From assembly GCA_009885605.1 (NCBI GenBank), contig VFKK01000053.1, forward strand, positions 1-32,400: a DNA stretch of 32,400 nucleotides. Direction: 5' to 3'. This document shows, piece after piece, positions 1-8,919 of this stretch (its first letter is position 1; each line of letters opens with the position of its first letter). A program made the translations under genes and the position numbers. This DNA is from Cyclobacteriaceae bacterium (lineage in GTDB: Bacteria; Bacteroidota; Bacteroidia; Cytophagales; Cyclobacteriaceae). The notes under the pieces were generated by a model. That model did not search any database. It had not been told where the DNA came from and saw nothing but the letters and a program-made list of their open reading frames with translations.

Positions 1-430
1 CAGTCCCTTCTACGTTCACAATGGTCTTATCAGCCTCGATGATGATCTCAGGTCGAGTGGCTTTTACAGTCACTTCCTCGAGGCCCGTCATCTCGTCTTC
101 GATAGTCAGGGATCCCATGTTTTTTTCCAGACCGGGTGTGAGGTCGAAAGACTCCGATTCAAATTGCTTAAATCCGATAGAGGAAATAACAAGCATGACA
201 CTGGAGGATTTGACAGACTCGATCAGGAAATTACCATCCTCGTCGGAAACGGCCCCGTCTATGAGTCCTCCACCTTGGGCTGCAATCAAGGCGACATTTG
301 CATATGCAACCGCCTGACCTTTTTGGTCGACGACTTTTCCGGAAATCCTCGAGATTTCTTTAGCGGCGAGATTGCTTATTCCAAGGAGGTAGGTAAAAAG
401 GGTAAGAAAAATAAAGTTGGTAGTTTTCAT
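1..430 (-). CDS. TonB-dependent / outer-membrane beta-barrel receptor, N-terminal part with carboxypeptidase-like regulatory domain (truncated by window edge)
   Basis: Reverse-strand translation from ATG at 430: MKTTNFIFLTLFTYLLGISNLAAKEISRISGKVVDQKGQAVAYANVALIAAQGGGLIDGAVSDEDGNFLIESVKSSSVMLVISSIGFKQFE...LEEVTVKATRPEIIIEADKTIVNVEG. Signal peptide, CarboxypepD_reg-like domain, then the plug-start motif typical of OMP_b-brl receptors. Confidence 0.82.
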   Translation of the reverse strand, partial: MKTTNFIFLTLFTYLLGISNLAAKEISRISGKVVDQKGQAVAYANVALIAAQGGGLIDGAVSDEDGNFLIESVKSSSVMLVISSIGFKQFESESFDLTPGLEKNMGSLTIEDEMTGLEEVTVKATRPEIIIEADKTIVNVEGT

Positions 431-584
431 TGTTCAATCGACTTTGTTTAATGATACTACCCTCTAAGAGAACGAAATGCCAAGAGGCCAAATGTGCCCA
501 AAATGGCTAAAAACATTGTTTTTATTCTAAAAAGTAAAGCTTGGTGTTACGAAAACGTACAGTTTTTTCGTTCGTTTTTCGCAC

Positions 585-616
585 AAAAAAATCCCCGCAC
601 GTTTCTGTCCGGGGAT
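585..616 (-). terminator. Rho-independent terminator downstream of sodA
   Basis: Reverse strand reads ATCCCCG-GACAGAAACGTG-CGGGGAT followed by a T-run; 7-bp stem 591-597/610-616. Confidence 0.75.
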
Positions 617-638
617 CAATTATGATTTTTTTAGGAGC

Positions 639-1244
639 TTACTTAGCAACAGAAAAACGCTGGGTTACATCTTCCCAATTCACCAGATTCCAGAAAGCTG
701 CAACGTAATCAGCTCTTCTATTTTGATAATGAAGATAATAGGCGTGCTCCCACACATCCAGTCCAAGAATTGGTGTTCCCGGACACTCAGCAACATCCAT
801 CAAAGGATTGTCTTGATTTGGAGAAGAGCACACACAGAGCTCTTTATTAGTGTCTACGCAAAGCCAAGCCCAACCTGAACCAAATCTGGTCATACCTGCT
901 TTGTTGAATGTTTCTTTAAATGCATCAAATGATCCGAATTTAGCATCGATTGCTGCTGCCAATTCTCCAGTCGGTGCACCTCCACCATTAGGAGAAAGGA
1001 TTTGCCAAAAAAGACTGTGATTGTAGTGGCCTCCACCGTTATTTCTTACAACGGTATTTTTCCCGGCAACTTTCATAAGTTCCTCCAGAGATTTGCCTTC
1101 AAGGTCTGTCCCTGCGATGGCAGCATTCAGATTGGTTACGTAGGCATTGTGGTGCTTACCATGGTGAATTTCCATGGTTTTTGCATCAATGTGCGGTTCA
1201 AGTGCAGTAGTTGCGTAAGGTAATGATGGGAGTTCGAAAGCCAT
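639..1244 (-). CDS. sodA: Superoxide dismutase (Fe/Mn family)
   Basis: [68 protein letters not shown]: classic Fe/Mn SOD motifs. Confidence 0.97.
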   Translation of the reverse strand: MAFELPSLPYATTALEPHIDAKTMEIHHGKHHNAYVTNLNAAIAGTDLEGKSLEELMKVAGKNTVVRNNGGGHYNHSLFWQILSPNGGGAPTGELAAAIDAKFGSFDAFKETFNKAGMTRFGSGWAWLCVDTNKELCVCSSPNQDNPLMDVAECPGTPILGLDVWEHAYYLHYQNRRADYVAAFWNLVNWEDVTQRFSVAK

Positions 1245-1344
1245 TTTATTAAAGTTTAGGTTTTAGATTAGATGAAATCAAATAAAGAATCTGTCTAACC
1301 AACCAAGGCTGACCAGAAAAGGTTCTTTAGACTTAAAATTGGTT

Positions 1345-1788
1345 CTATTTTCTCAATTTTTTAAAAAATTCCTGCAAAAGATGCTCAGACTCTATCGCCA
1401 TGATTCCCGAAAAAACCTTTGTTTTGGGGTGAAGGGAATTAGGGGCAGACAAGTGAAATCCTCTCTTAGGATCTGCAGCACCAAAATGTATCTCCCCGAT
1501 TTGTGACCAAAATAATGCTCCGGCACACATTACGCAGGGCTCGAGCGTAACATAAAGCCTGCAATCCGGCAGATATTTCGCCCCCAGATGATTCGCTGCA
1601 GAAGTGATCGCGATCATCTCTGCATGTGCCGTCACATCGGTTAGTTTTTCTGTTTGGTTATAGCCTTTGGCAATGATCCGGTTTTTGGATACAATGACTG
1701 CACCCACGGGTATTTCTCCTTCTTCGAAAGCGATTTTGGCCTGTTTAAAGGCCTCATTCATGAAATACTCGTGGGTGAAAACGTCCAA
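1345..1788 (-). CDS. tadA: Nucleoside deaminase, tRNA-specific adenosine deaminase type
   Basis: HAEMIAI and PCVMCAGAL zinc-deaminase motifs, 147 aa. Confidence 0.88.
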   Translation of the reverse strand: MDVFTHEYFMNEAFKQAKIAFEEGEIPVGAVIVSKNRIIAKGYNQTEKLTDVTAHAEMIAITSAANHLGAKYLPDCRLYVTLEPCVMCAGALFWSQIGEIHFGAADPKRGFHLSAPNSLHPKTKVFSGIMAIESEHLLQEFFKKLRK

Positions 1789-1796
1789 GGAGATTA

Positions 1797-2927
1797 TTAA
1801 AACATGTCAAAAATTTCTTTTCTAACTCCATCGTTAATAACAATGGCAAGAATTAGGGAAACTATTAAACCAGCAAGTGCTTTGAAAATATCTTTTCTCG
1901 CCAAACGAAATCCATTTAAAAGCCACTCTTTTCGCTGCTTAGGTTTCCCTTCTTTTCCTAAAGCAATTGCCAGCTCTCTACCAGCGAGCAAACCAATAAA
2001 TACCCAAGTGGTACTCATTGGGAAGTCGTTGTACATTTTGAAATAGAATAAAATTACCGCATATACCAAGTCAACCAAAGTAGCTGCTCTTACGTCCGTA
2101 ACATCCGTCTTTTCATTTATAATGTCCTGGATTTTATCTCCTTTCAGGAAGAAAATAAGCCCCAAGCCCAAAAATACAAAACCGGTATAAACAATAAATT
2201 CAGTTACATCTAGCTGGCGAGGCAAAAACACAGCAATATTAGCCGCATCCTGCATGATCCATACTGCCCAAAGGATACCTGATGTAATCCATTGCAAAAC
2301 CATCCAATAGGGCTTTGCTTTTCCTTTCAAATAACTCCGAACAAACCGCTCCAAAATAAACCAAACTATAATTGCGAGAACGAATGCCAGGACATATCCA
2401 AAAAAACTTTTTGACATTACAGAAACGATCGTTCCTGCTTTGTAGGTAAAAACGTTTAGAAGCAAAAATGTCGTGGATACCGGCATTCTCATTCTGGTCA
2501 TTACTAATAAGACTATTGGTGCAGCTAATTGGAGGAAAACAAAACTTTCCGGCGCCTTTTCTAATCCGGGAACTGATAATAGTTTAAAACTTACGTCTCC
2601 ATTAAATGTAAACCAGCTGTAGCTAATGGTTGCAACCCAAATCAAGCCAATAAACAACCATAGCCAATACCATTTTTGTTTTTGGTTGGAAGCAATGAAT
2701 GTTCCTATTGTCTGAATACTGTCGTTTGCAATGGCAGAATAGGCCGCCAAAGCAAACCCAAACCACATGGCAGCGTATGTGTATTCTGTTATGAACCCCG
2801 CAATGGAAACCAGAATACAAATGATTATCAGGAAAATCCTTTCCTGCTTGGCCAAATCAAAAATCGAATACGTTTTTTTTGTTAAAATATCCTGATTGAT
2901 GTTTTGATCTATGGGCTTTTTGGCCAT
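1797..2927 (-). CDS. Polytopic membrane protein, divergent PiT/PHO4-like inorganic phosphate transporter
   Basis: Many hydrophobic segments; ANDSIQTIGTFIASN resembles the PiT GANDxxN...GT signature, and MPVSTTFLLLN / PMSTTWVFIGLLAGRE resemble the PiT PVSTTH...G repeats. Confidence 0.6.
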   Translation of the reverse strand: MAKKPIDQNINQDILTKKTYSIFDLAKQERIFLIIICILVSIAGFITEYTYAAMWFGFALAAYSAIANDSIQTIGTFIASNQKQKWYWLWLFIGLIWVATISYSWFTFNGDVSFKLLSVPGLEKAPESFVFLQLAAPIVLLVMTRMRMPVSTTFLLLNVFTYKAGTIVSVMSKSFFGYVLAFVLAIIVWFILERFVRSYLKGKAKPYWMVLQWITSGILWAVWIMQDAANIAVFLPRQLDVTEFIVYTGFVFLGLGLIFFLKGDKIQDIINEKTDVTDVRAATLVDLVYAVILFYFKMYNDFPMSTTWVFIGLLAGRELAIALGKEGKPKQRKEWLLNGFRLARKDIFKALAGLIVSLILAIVINDGVRKEIFDMF

Positions 2928-3159
2928 AAGTAGGATTAGAAATTATTTGGCAAACTTATAGAAGTATATTAGGTATGCATGTTAACAAATTGTTAAGTAA
3001 GCCAATATCATACTCCCAAGAATGATTTTTCACTTGCATTTCGCAAAAAAAAATCAACTTTTGCCTCAAAATTTGGATTCTCTGTAGTTTGAATTGAGAG
3101 ATGCCATTTTGAATATTGGTTCAAAATCACTAAAAAACAGTGCTTTTTAAGAGCAAAGA

Positions 3160-4269
3160 ATGGAACAATTGGAAGAAGAAAATAGCAAGATGAATAAAGC
3201 AACGAGTTATGTACTCATGCTTTTGGCACTCTTTTTATTCATTTTTGCAATTGATATGCTGACGGTTTCGATGAGTCAGTTGAATAATTCCGTCGCAAAT
3301 GACATCCTTCAGGCTACTAAAAATCCATTCGTCAGCTTATTCATTGGATTACTTTTAACCGCCTTAATTCAAAGTAGCTCCACCGTCACATCTAGTGTGG
3401 TAGCGATTGTTGCAGCAGGAAATCTCTCCCTCGAGCAGGCAGTCCCATTAGTGATGGGAGCAAACATTGGAACAACTCTTACTTCCACCTTGGTTTCTTT
3501 TTCCTATATCATGAAAAAAGGAGCATTCAAAAAGGCGTTGTCAGCAGGAATTGTTCATGATTTTTTCAACATTCTTACTGTAGTGATTTTACTTCCTTTA
3601 GAATTGTATTTCAAGTTTATATCCCGACTCTCTGAAAAAACAGCTCACTTTTTTGCATCAGATGCTTCCTATTCAGAGCCTATGGTCTACCACAAAATGA
3701 TCACAAGGCCACTTTCGGATTGGATCAATACCACAATTGAAATTCCTTTTCTAACAATGGTGCTTTCCATTTTTCTAGTATTTCTGGCGATTAAGTTACT
3801 TTCGAGTTCTGTCTTCAAGGCATTAGAACTGGGTTCTTCCAATGATTTTAATAAATACATTTTCAAAAACACGGGCTTGTCCTTTTTCTATGGAACATTT
3901 TTTACAGCAGCAGTGCAATCAAGTTCCGTAACCACCTCTTTGGTTGTTCCCTTGGTTGCTGAGGGGAGGGTAACCTTAAAAAAAGCATTTCCCTTTATCA
4001 TTGGGGCAAATATCGGCACCACAATCACTGCAGCTATTGCAGCTATCTATAAAACTGAAGCTGCAATTGCACTTGCACTCGCCCACTTCTTTTTCAATTT
4101 AATAGGTGCATTGATTTTTCTTCCATTTCCGGTCATTCGAAATCTTCCGGTTTTACTGGCTATTTACATGGGGGAAAAATCGGCTCAAAACAGAATAATT
4201 GGCTTTGCCTATATCCTGCTTACCTTCTTTATCATTCCCTTTTTCCTCATTTACTTCAACAAAGATTAG
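3160..4269 (+). CDS. Na+/Pi cotransporter family protein (NptA/PF02690-like), no C-terminal PhoU-like extension; start may be at 3190
   Basis: Two internally repeated QSSSTVTSSVVAIVAAGNLSLEQAVPLVMGANIGTTLTS / QSSSVTTSLVVPLVAEGRVTLKKAFPFIIGANIGTTITA motifs. Confidence 0.9.
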   Translation: MEQLEEENSKMNKATSYVLMLLALFLFIFAIDMLTVSMSQLNNSVANDILQATKNPFVSLFIGLLLTALIQSSSTVTSSVVAIVAAGNLSLEQAVPLVMGANIGTTLTSTLVSFSYIMKKGAFKKALSAGIVHDFFNILTVVILLPLELYFKFISRLSEKTAHFFASDASYSEPMVYHKMITRPLSDWINTTIEIPFLTMVLSIFLVFLAIKLLSSSVFKALELGSSNDFNKYIFKNTGLSFFYGTFFTAAVQSSSVTTSLVVPLVAEGRVTLKKAFPFIIGANIGTTITAAIAAIYKTEAAIALALAHFFFNLIGALIFLPFPVIRNLPVLLAIYMGEKSAQNRIIGFAYILLTFFIIPFFLIYFNKD

Positions 4270-4931
4270 GTTCTTGTTTTTCTCCAGTCATCCATCAGCG
4301 CTTTCGCAGAACTGGTTCCTATACGATCGGCTCCGGCCTTTATAAGTTCAAAAGCTGATTCAAGCGTCTTGATTCCTCCACTGGCTTTGATTCCAATTTG
4401 CGAAGGAAGTATTTCTCTCATGAGCAAAATGTCTTCAACTTGAGCCCCCTTAGGAGCATAACCCGTAGAGGTCTTGACAAAATCTGCCCCCGCATCCACG
4501 CAAATCATACAAGCTTCCCGGATTTGATCAGGACTTAGATAGGCTGTTTCGATAATTACTTTCAGAATTCGCTCTTCATCATGGCAAATTTTGGCAATTT
4601 GAGCTATTTCTATTTTCGGCCAATTCATTCCAGAATGGAAAGCTGTCTGAGACCAAACAAGATCCAGTTCATCTGCTCCCTGTTTGATCGACTCTTTAGT
4701 CTCAAAGACTTTGCTTGCAGTATCTTGATATCCAAAAGGAAATCCAATCACGGTAACTATCTGAATATTTTCTTCTCCCAATTCTCTTTTTACTTTCTTC
4801 ACCCAAAAAGGCGGGACACATACCCCGATAAACTGCTCATCGATGGCATCTCTGATCAAATCATCAACTTCTGCTCCGGTCATTGTTGGTCGAAGAAGGG
4901 TAGATTCTAAAAATCTATTGAAATTATTCAT
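4266..4931 (-). CDS. deoC: Deoxyribose-phosphate aldolase
   Basis: VIGFPFG...K, ELDLVW, LKVIIETAYL, ADFVKTSTGYAPKGA, IKASGGIKTLESA: DeoC motifs. Confidence 0.95.
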   Translation of the reverse strand: MNNFNRFLESTLLRPTMTGAEVDDLIRDAIDEQFIGVCVPPFWVKKVKRELGEENIQIVTVIGFPFGYQDTASKVFETKESIKQGADELDLVWSQTAFHSGMNWPKIEIAQIAKICHDEERILKVIIETAYLSPDQIREACMICVDAGADFVKTSTGYAPKGAQVEDILLMREILPSQIGIKASGGIKTLESAFELIKAGADRIGTSSAKALMDDWRKTRT

Positions 4932-6132
4932 GAGGATAGACGTAATCTGTTAAATGCATAAACTCCAACGTAAGATCACCATCCCGGGCGATGGTAGCCC
5001 GCTCCAAAATCGGCGCATTCTCTTCAAATAAGGAAGGCAGAACCCATTTTTCCAGCTGCCCGCAAAACTCTATACTGGATTCTCTGGGTAGCTCGCAGGG
5101 CAAATTATCAATTGCCATCACCGATATGCTCGTCTGACTTCCAAATGGAGCAATTTCTTTCCCGGTCGATCTGTCAATATCGTACACAGGATCAAGGATG
5201 GTGCTGGCCCGAATGGTAGTTGGAATTGAACCATCAATATCACAGGTCACATCGGCAATAACTGATAATGAAAAATCCTCATCAGCCAGATCTTTTAATT
5301 CAAACAACCTGGGAGCGGCGGGATCCCAATAAGCCGCTGCAATCAGGATTTCTCCCGCTTCAGCGAATTTTAGGAAATTGCTTTCATACAGTTCGGGATT
5401 CGCATAAAACTCAGCTTTGTCAAACCCTCCATCAGATTTTCGCCTGTTGTAATCTCCCGAATGAAGCACAACGAAAACTGACTCTTCAAAATAATAATGG
5501 AGAAACTCATGCGCAGAAACTTGCCTGATTTCCAATCTATTTAGGATTTCCAATACTCCTCCACCAACTCTTCCTTCACCAACTACCACAATTTTGACCG
5601 GAGGAAGCTGAACCTTCTTAAGCTCTATATTCAATTCCTCCAGGCCGAAACATTCATACGCCCTTTTGATATCAAAAAGTGCTGTTTTTTTTCCGTAGGT
5701 CCAGAGTGCATTATATGCTCCCACAATACCGGCCCATCTTCCAAAAGCTACAACCCTATTTCCCGATTCATCTTTTAGCACTTCGTAATCAATCAAGCGG
5801 ATATTCTTTGCCAAAATCGCCTGAAGAAGTTTTCTGTTTCTTGATTGCTTTTTAATCGTGTGAGAGAAGAAAAAGTACGTTTTCTCCGGAATAAGTTGGG
5901 CGATGGGGATTTCTTTAACTCCAAAAAGCACATCGCAATCAGAAATATCTTCTACTACCTCAATCCCTGCTTCGATATATTCCTCATCTGAGTAACATCT
6001 GAAAGGACTGGACTCCACATAAAAACTCAACCTGTCTGCATAATGACGGGTCAAATTTTTCAACTGGTCCGGAGTAAATGGGGTTCTTTTATCTGGCGGG
6101 TTTTTTCCTTCACGGATAATTCCGATTTTCAT
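4924..6132 (-). CDS. AlaDH/PNT-fold dehydrogenase, saccharopine dehydrogenase (lysine-forming, Lys1)-like
   Basis: MKIGIIREGKNPPDKRTPFTP N-terminus; FGVKEIPIAQLIPEKTYFFFSHTIKKQSRNRKLLQ; AFGRWAGIVGAYNALWTYG; IADVTCDIDGSIPTT. Confidence 0.75.
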   Translation of the reverse strand: MKIGIIREGKNPPDKRTPFTPDQLKNLTRHYADRLSFYVESSPFRCYSDEEYIEAGIEVVEDISDCDVLFGVKEIPIAQLIPEKTYFFFSHTIKKQSRNRKLLQAILAKNIRLIDYEVLKDESGNRVVAFGRWAGIVGAYNALWTYGKKTALFDIKRAYECFGLEELNIELKKVQLPPVKIVVVGEGRVGGGVLEILNRLEIRQVSAHEFLHYYFEESVFVVLHSGDYNRRKSDGGFDKAEFYANPELYESNFLKFAEAGEILIAAAYWDPAAPRLFELKDLADEDFSLSVIADVTCDIDGSIPTTIRASTILDPVYDIDRSTGKEIAPFGSQTSISVMAIDNLPCELPRESSIEFCGQLEKWVLPSLFEENAPILERATIARDGDLTLEFMHLTDYVYPHE

Positions 6133-6167
6133 AAAAATTAGGTTATATAGGGTAATCTAGACAAACC

Positions 6168-6755
6168 ATGGATTATATAGTACTCGCCTTGAGTTGGGCA
6201 ATCTTCTACAGCATCCATAGCATACTGGCTGCTTCCAAGTTAAAAAGAATTTTGGAGGTGAAACTGAGAAAGGATTATAAATGGTATCGCCTTTTTTATA
6301 CTTTTCTATCTACCTTCTTATTTCTGGGAATAGTAATTCAATCCTTATTCATTCCGAGTCAAATTTTAATAGAAAAATCTCCTGTTTTGAACTACGTTGG
6401 TTACATGATGGCAGCATTGGGAACCATCATTTCCTTAAAGGCAACCAAGGAAATATCCATATTATCTTTCATCGGGATCAATCCTGACCACCTAATAAAA
6501 ACGCGTGAGAAACTGATCACAACAGGCTGGCATGCCCGAATGCGTCATCCTCTATATTTCGGAATGATTCTGATTTTTTTGGGATATTTCTTGGTAGCCG
6601 GCACGATAACTTCCGGAATTCATCTTTTATGCTTGCTGCTTTATTTACCTTTTGGGATTTTCTATGAGGAGAGAAATCTGATTGCTTTTTTTGGAGATGA
6701 TTATGGGGAGTACCAGAAAAATGTCCCTTCTATTTTCCCAAGATTTAAAAAGTAA
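6168..6755 (+). CDS. Isoprenylcysteine carboxyl methyltransferase / NnrU-like integral membrane protein
   Basis: Multiple TM segments; TTGWHARMRHPLYFGMILIFLGYFLVAG and FYEERNLIAFFGDDYGEYQKNVP resemble the ICMT/PEMT C-terminal signature. Confidence 0.72.
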   Translation: MDYIVLALSWAIFYSIHSILAASKLKRILEVKLRKDYKWYRLFYTFLSTFLFLGIVIQSLFIPSQILIEKSPVLNYVGYMMAALGTIISLKATKEISILSFIGINPDHLIKTREKLITTGWHARMRHPLYFGMILIFLGYFLVAGTITSGIHLLCLLLYLPFGIFYEERNLIAFFGDDYGEYQKNVPSIFPRFKK

Positions 6756-6778
6756 AAAGGGAGCCTAGGCCCCCTTTT
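6754..6778. terminator. Bidirectional terminator between convergent genes
   Basis: AAAAGGGAGCC-TA-GGCCCCCTTTT, an 11-bp stem with one mismatch, flanked by A/T tracts. Confidence 0.7.
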
Positions 6779-6791
6779 CTATTTTCTGTTC

Positions 6792-7346
6792 TTAATCAAT
6801 TCCTCTGAAATTTACATCAAAAACCAAAATTGAATTTGGCGGAATGCGTTCGTTGTTATCTTGATCTCTGTATCCAAATGGCGAAGGAATAATAATCTTT
6901 GCCTTGCTGCCTGGTCTCAATCTGCGAAATCCAATATCCCAACCCGTTATGACGTTACCGCCTCCTACCAGAAAACTGAAAGTAACATACTTGTTTGCTT
7001 CAACATAGATGTTATTGTCGCGAGCGACTGACTCAATACTTGTATCGAAAACGGATCCCGTCTCCATTAGAGACCCGGTGTAATCCGTGTAAACAATACT
7101 TCCACTAGTTGGTCGGCTTCCGTTTCCTTCCTTCTGCACTATCACCACAACTCCACTTGGATCATGGATTCTATACAAACTATCAATCTCAGCTTTTGCT
7201 AGAAATTCATTAATCTTGACCCGATCTATCGCGAGGTTTGCCTCTGAATCGTATTTCGGCCCTGTATTGAAAGGATTGGTCGGTTCACAACTTGCCAGAG
7301 CAAAACCAACCAAAATTAATCCGAGACTTAATTTCTTCATTCCCAT
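6792..7346 (-). CDS. FKBP-type peptidyl-prolyl isomerase lipoprotein
   Basis: MGMKKLSLGLILVGFALASCEP lipobox; VVVIVQKEGNGSRPTSGSIVYTDYTGSLMETGSVFDTS...VITGWDIGFRRLRPGSKAKIIIPSPFGYRD...IPPNSILVFDVNF. ATG at 7346 follows the upstream gene's stop by 1 nt. Confidence 0.9.
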   Translation of the reverse strand: MGMKKLSLGLILVGFALASCEPTNPFNTGPKYDSEANLAIDRVKINEFLAKAEIDSLYRIHDPSGVVVIVQKEGNGSRPTSGSIVYTDYTGSLMETGSVFDTSIESVARDNNIYVEANKYVTFSFLVGGGNVITGWDIGFRRLRPGSKAKIIIPSPFGYRDQDNNERIPPNSILVFDVNFRGID

Positions 7347-7347
7347 C

Positions 7348-7899
7348 CTATTTCTGAGGCCCATCTTTGACATCAACAAGATTAAGTTCGAAAATTAAAG
7401 GAGAATTCAGGGGTATCTCTCCACTAGAATTTTTTCCGTACCCGAAAATAGACGGGATAAAGACAGTTGCCTTATCTCCTTTTTCCATTTGACTTACTCC
7501 ATATTCAAACCCAGGTATCAATAATCCCCTTCCCAATGGAAATTTCAAGGGCACGTAAGATCTTCCGCTTGAAAAAATCCCGGCTGTTCTTGCAATTGAT
7601 TCGATTGAAGTATCAAATATTTTATTGGTAAGGAGTTTTCCGGTATAATCAACTCTTAGAGTATCACCGTCTTGCACTTTAATGCCACTTTTAGAAACCT
7701 CCTGCCAAATAATCTTGATACCGGATATCGGATCTTCGAATTGCTTGACACTAACCAACGTGTTCTTTTTCAGGTAGTCTGCAATTGCTTCTTTGTCTTT
7801 AACCAGAAGTACCTCATCAGTTTCCTGCTTATCTATACAGGAAACCAAACCTACTGAGGCTAGAAAGAGAGCAAATAAGAATGATGGTTTAAATTTCAT
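7348..7899 (-). CDS. FKBP-type peptidyl-prolyl isomerase lipoprotein
   Basis: SVGLVSCIDKQ lipobox; DTLRVDYTGKLLTNKIFDTS...LIPGFEYGVSQMEKGDKATVFIPSIFGYG...IPLNSPLIFELNLVDV. Confidence 0.9.
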   Translation of the reverse strand: MKFKPSFLFALFLASVGLVSCIDKQETDEVLLVKDKEAIADYLKKNTLVSVKQFEDPISGIKIIWQEVSKSGIKVQDGDTLRVDYTGKLLTNKIFDTSIESIARTAGIFSSGRSYVPLKFPLGRGLLIPGFEYGVSQMEKGDKATVFIPSIFGYGKNSSGEIPLNSPLIFELNLVDVKDGPQK

Positions 7900-7943
7900 G
7901 GGGTGTTTTGATTAAAAGTAGTTGGTGAAAGAATGATCAGAAA

Positions 7944-8873
7944 TTATTTCTGAACATCCGTCACTTCTACGTCAAATACCAAGATTGAGTTTGGTGGGAT
8001 CATAGCTCCGGCTCCATTTTCTCCATATCCAAGCGGAGAAGGAATGATGAATTTACCTTTGGATCCTTTTTTCAACAACATCAGTCCTTCGTCCCATCCC
8101 GGGATTACCTGGCCCATTCCGACATTTACAGGAAGTGCTTCGTAAGTCCTTGCAGCATCGAAGATATTATTTGCTTTAGCGACATCAGGCATTGAAGTAT
8201 CGAACAGCGTGCCATCCAACAAGTAACCTGCATAGTTCACATACATCGTGGTACCCGGTGTAGTTGCTTCTCCAGTTCCTTCCTGCTCGATTACATAATA
8301 TAATCCGCTTTCAGTTTTAGAAGCCGTAAGTCCTTTCTCCTTGATGTAAGCTTCAATAGTTTTGCCTTCTTCTGCCACCAATCCAACTGCTCTTTCGGCT
8401 TTTTTCTTATCTTCAGCTTCCATGGTGGAATTGAAGAAAGCTTCAATTGCAGCCTGATCCATTATTTCGAATGCACCCAACTTCACTTTTACCATGTCCT
8501 CTGCCTTCATGGAAGGAGGGAAATTCTCTCCAAAAATTACTTTCGCAGTCGATTCGAATTGAATGCTATCGCCTTTTCTCAGAGTAAGGAAAATCTCATC
8601 CATGCCGTTTGTTGGAGGGAGGGAATCATTTGCCATCAGATAGCCTGGAAACGGCTGCTCTGCGGTAGAATAAATCACTGAATCCGTAGCCGTAGCGATT
8701 TCAAGATTGTAAAGGAGGAAGCTGCCATTGGGAGCAGATTCAGTTCCTTCTTTGATATAAGTGTATTCAATTCCGTCTTTTTCAGTGACTTTGGTCTTTT
8801 TCTGACAAGAGGACATGAAGCTTGCTCCCGACATGAGAACAAGGATTGCCAAAAGGCTTTTTTGGTTTTTCAT
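7944..8873 (-). CDS. FKBP-type peptidyl-prolyl isomerase lipoprotein with extra N-terminal FKBP-like region
   Basis: Start MKNQKSLLAILVLMSGASFMSSCQKK at 8873; C-terminal VYVNYAGYLLDGTLFDTS-like...VIPGWDEGLMLLKKGSKGKFIIPSPLGYGENGAGAMIPPNSILVFDVEVTDV. Confidence 0.9.
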   Translation of the reverse strand: MKNQKSLLAILVLMSGASFMSSCQKKTKVTEKDGIEYTYIKEGTESAPNGSFLLYNLEIATATDSVIYSTAEQPFPGYLMANDSLPPTNGMDEIFLTLRKGDSIQFESTAKVIFGENFPPSMKAEDMVKVKLGAFEIMDQAAIEAFFNSTMEAEDKKKAERAVGLVAEEGKTIEAYIKEKGLTASKTESGLYYVIEQEGTGEATTPGTTMYVNYAGYLLDGTLFDTSMPDVAKANNIFDAARTYEALPVNVGMGQVIPGWDEGLMLLKKGSKGKFIIPSPLGYGENGAGAMIPPNSILVFDVEVTDVQK

Positions 8874-8919
8874 AAAGGTTAGGTGATTTTTCAAATTATT
8901 CGGATCAATGAGAAAGCAA

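Noticed and set aside
21-451. Plus-strand ORFs 21-317 and 164-451
   Set aside because: Antisense to a clearly coding TonB-dependent receptor N-terminus; no recognisable domain.
549-571. ACGAAAA...TTTTCGT inverted repeat upstream of the TonB-receptor gene
   Set aside because: A short A/T-dominated dyad that can easily arise by chance in an AT-rich spacer; no further support.
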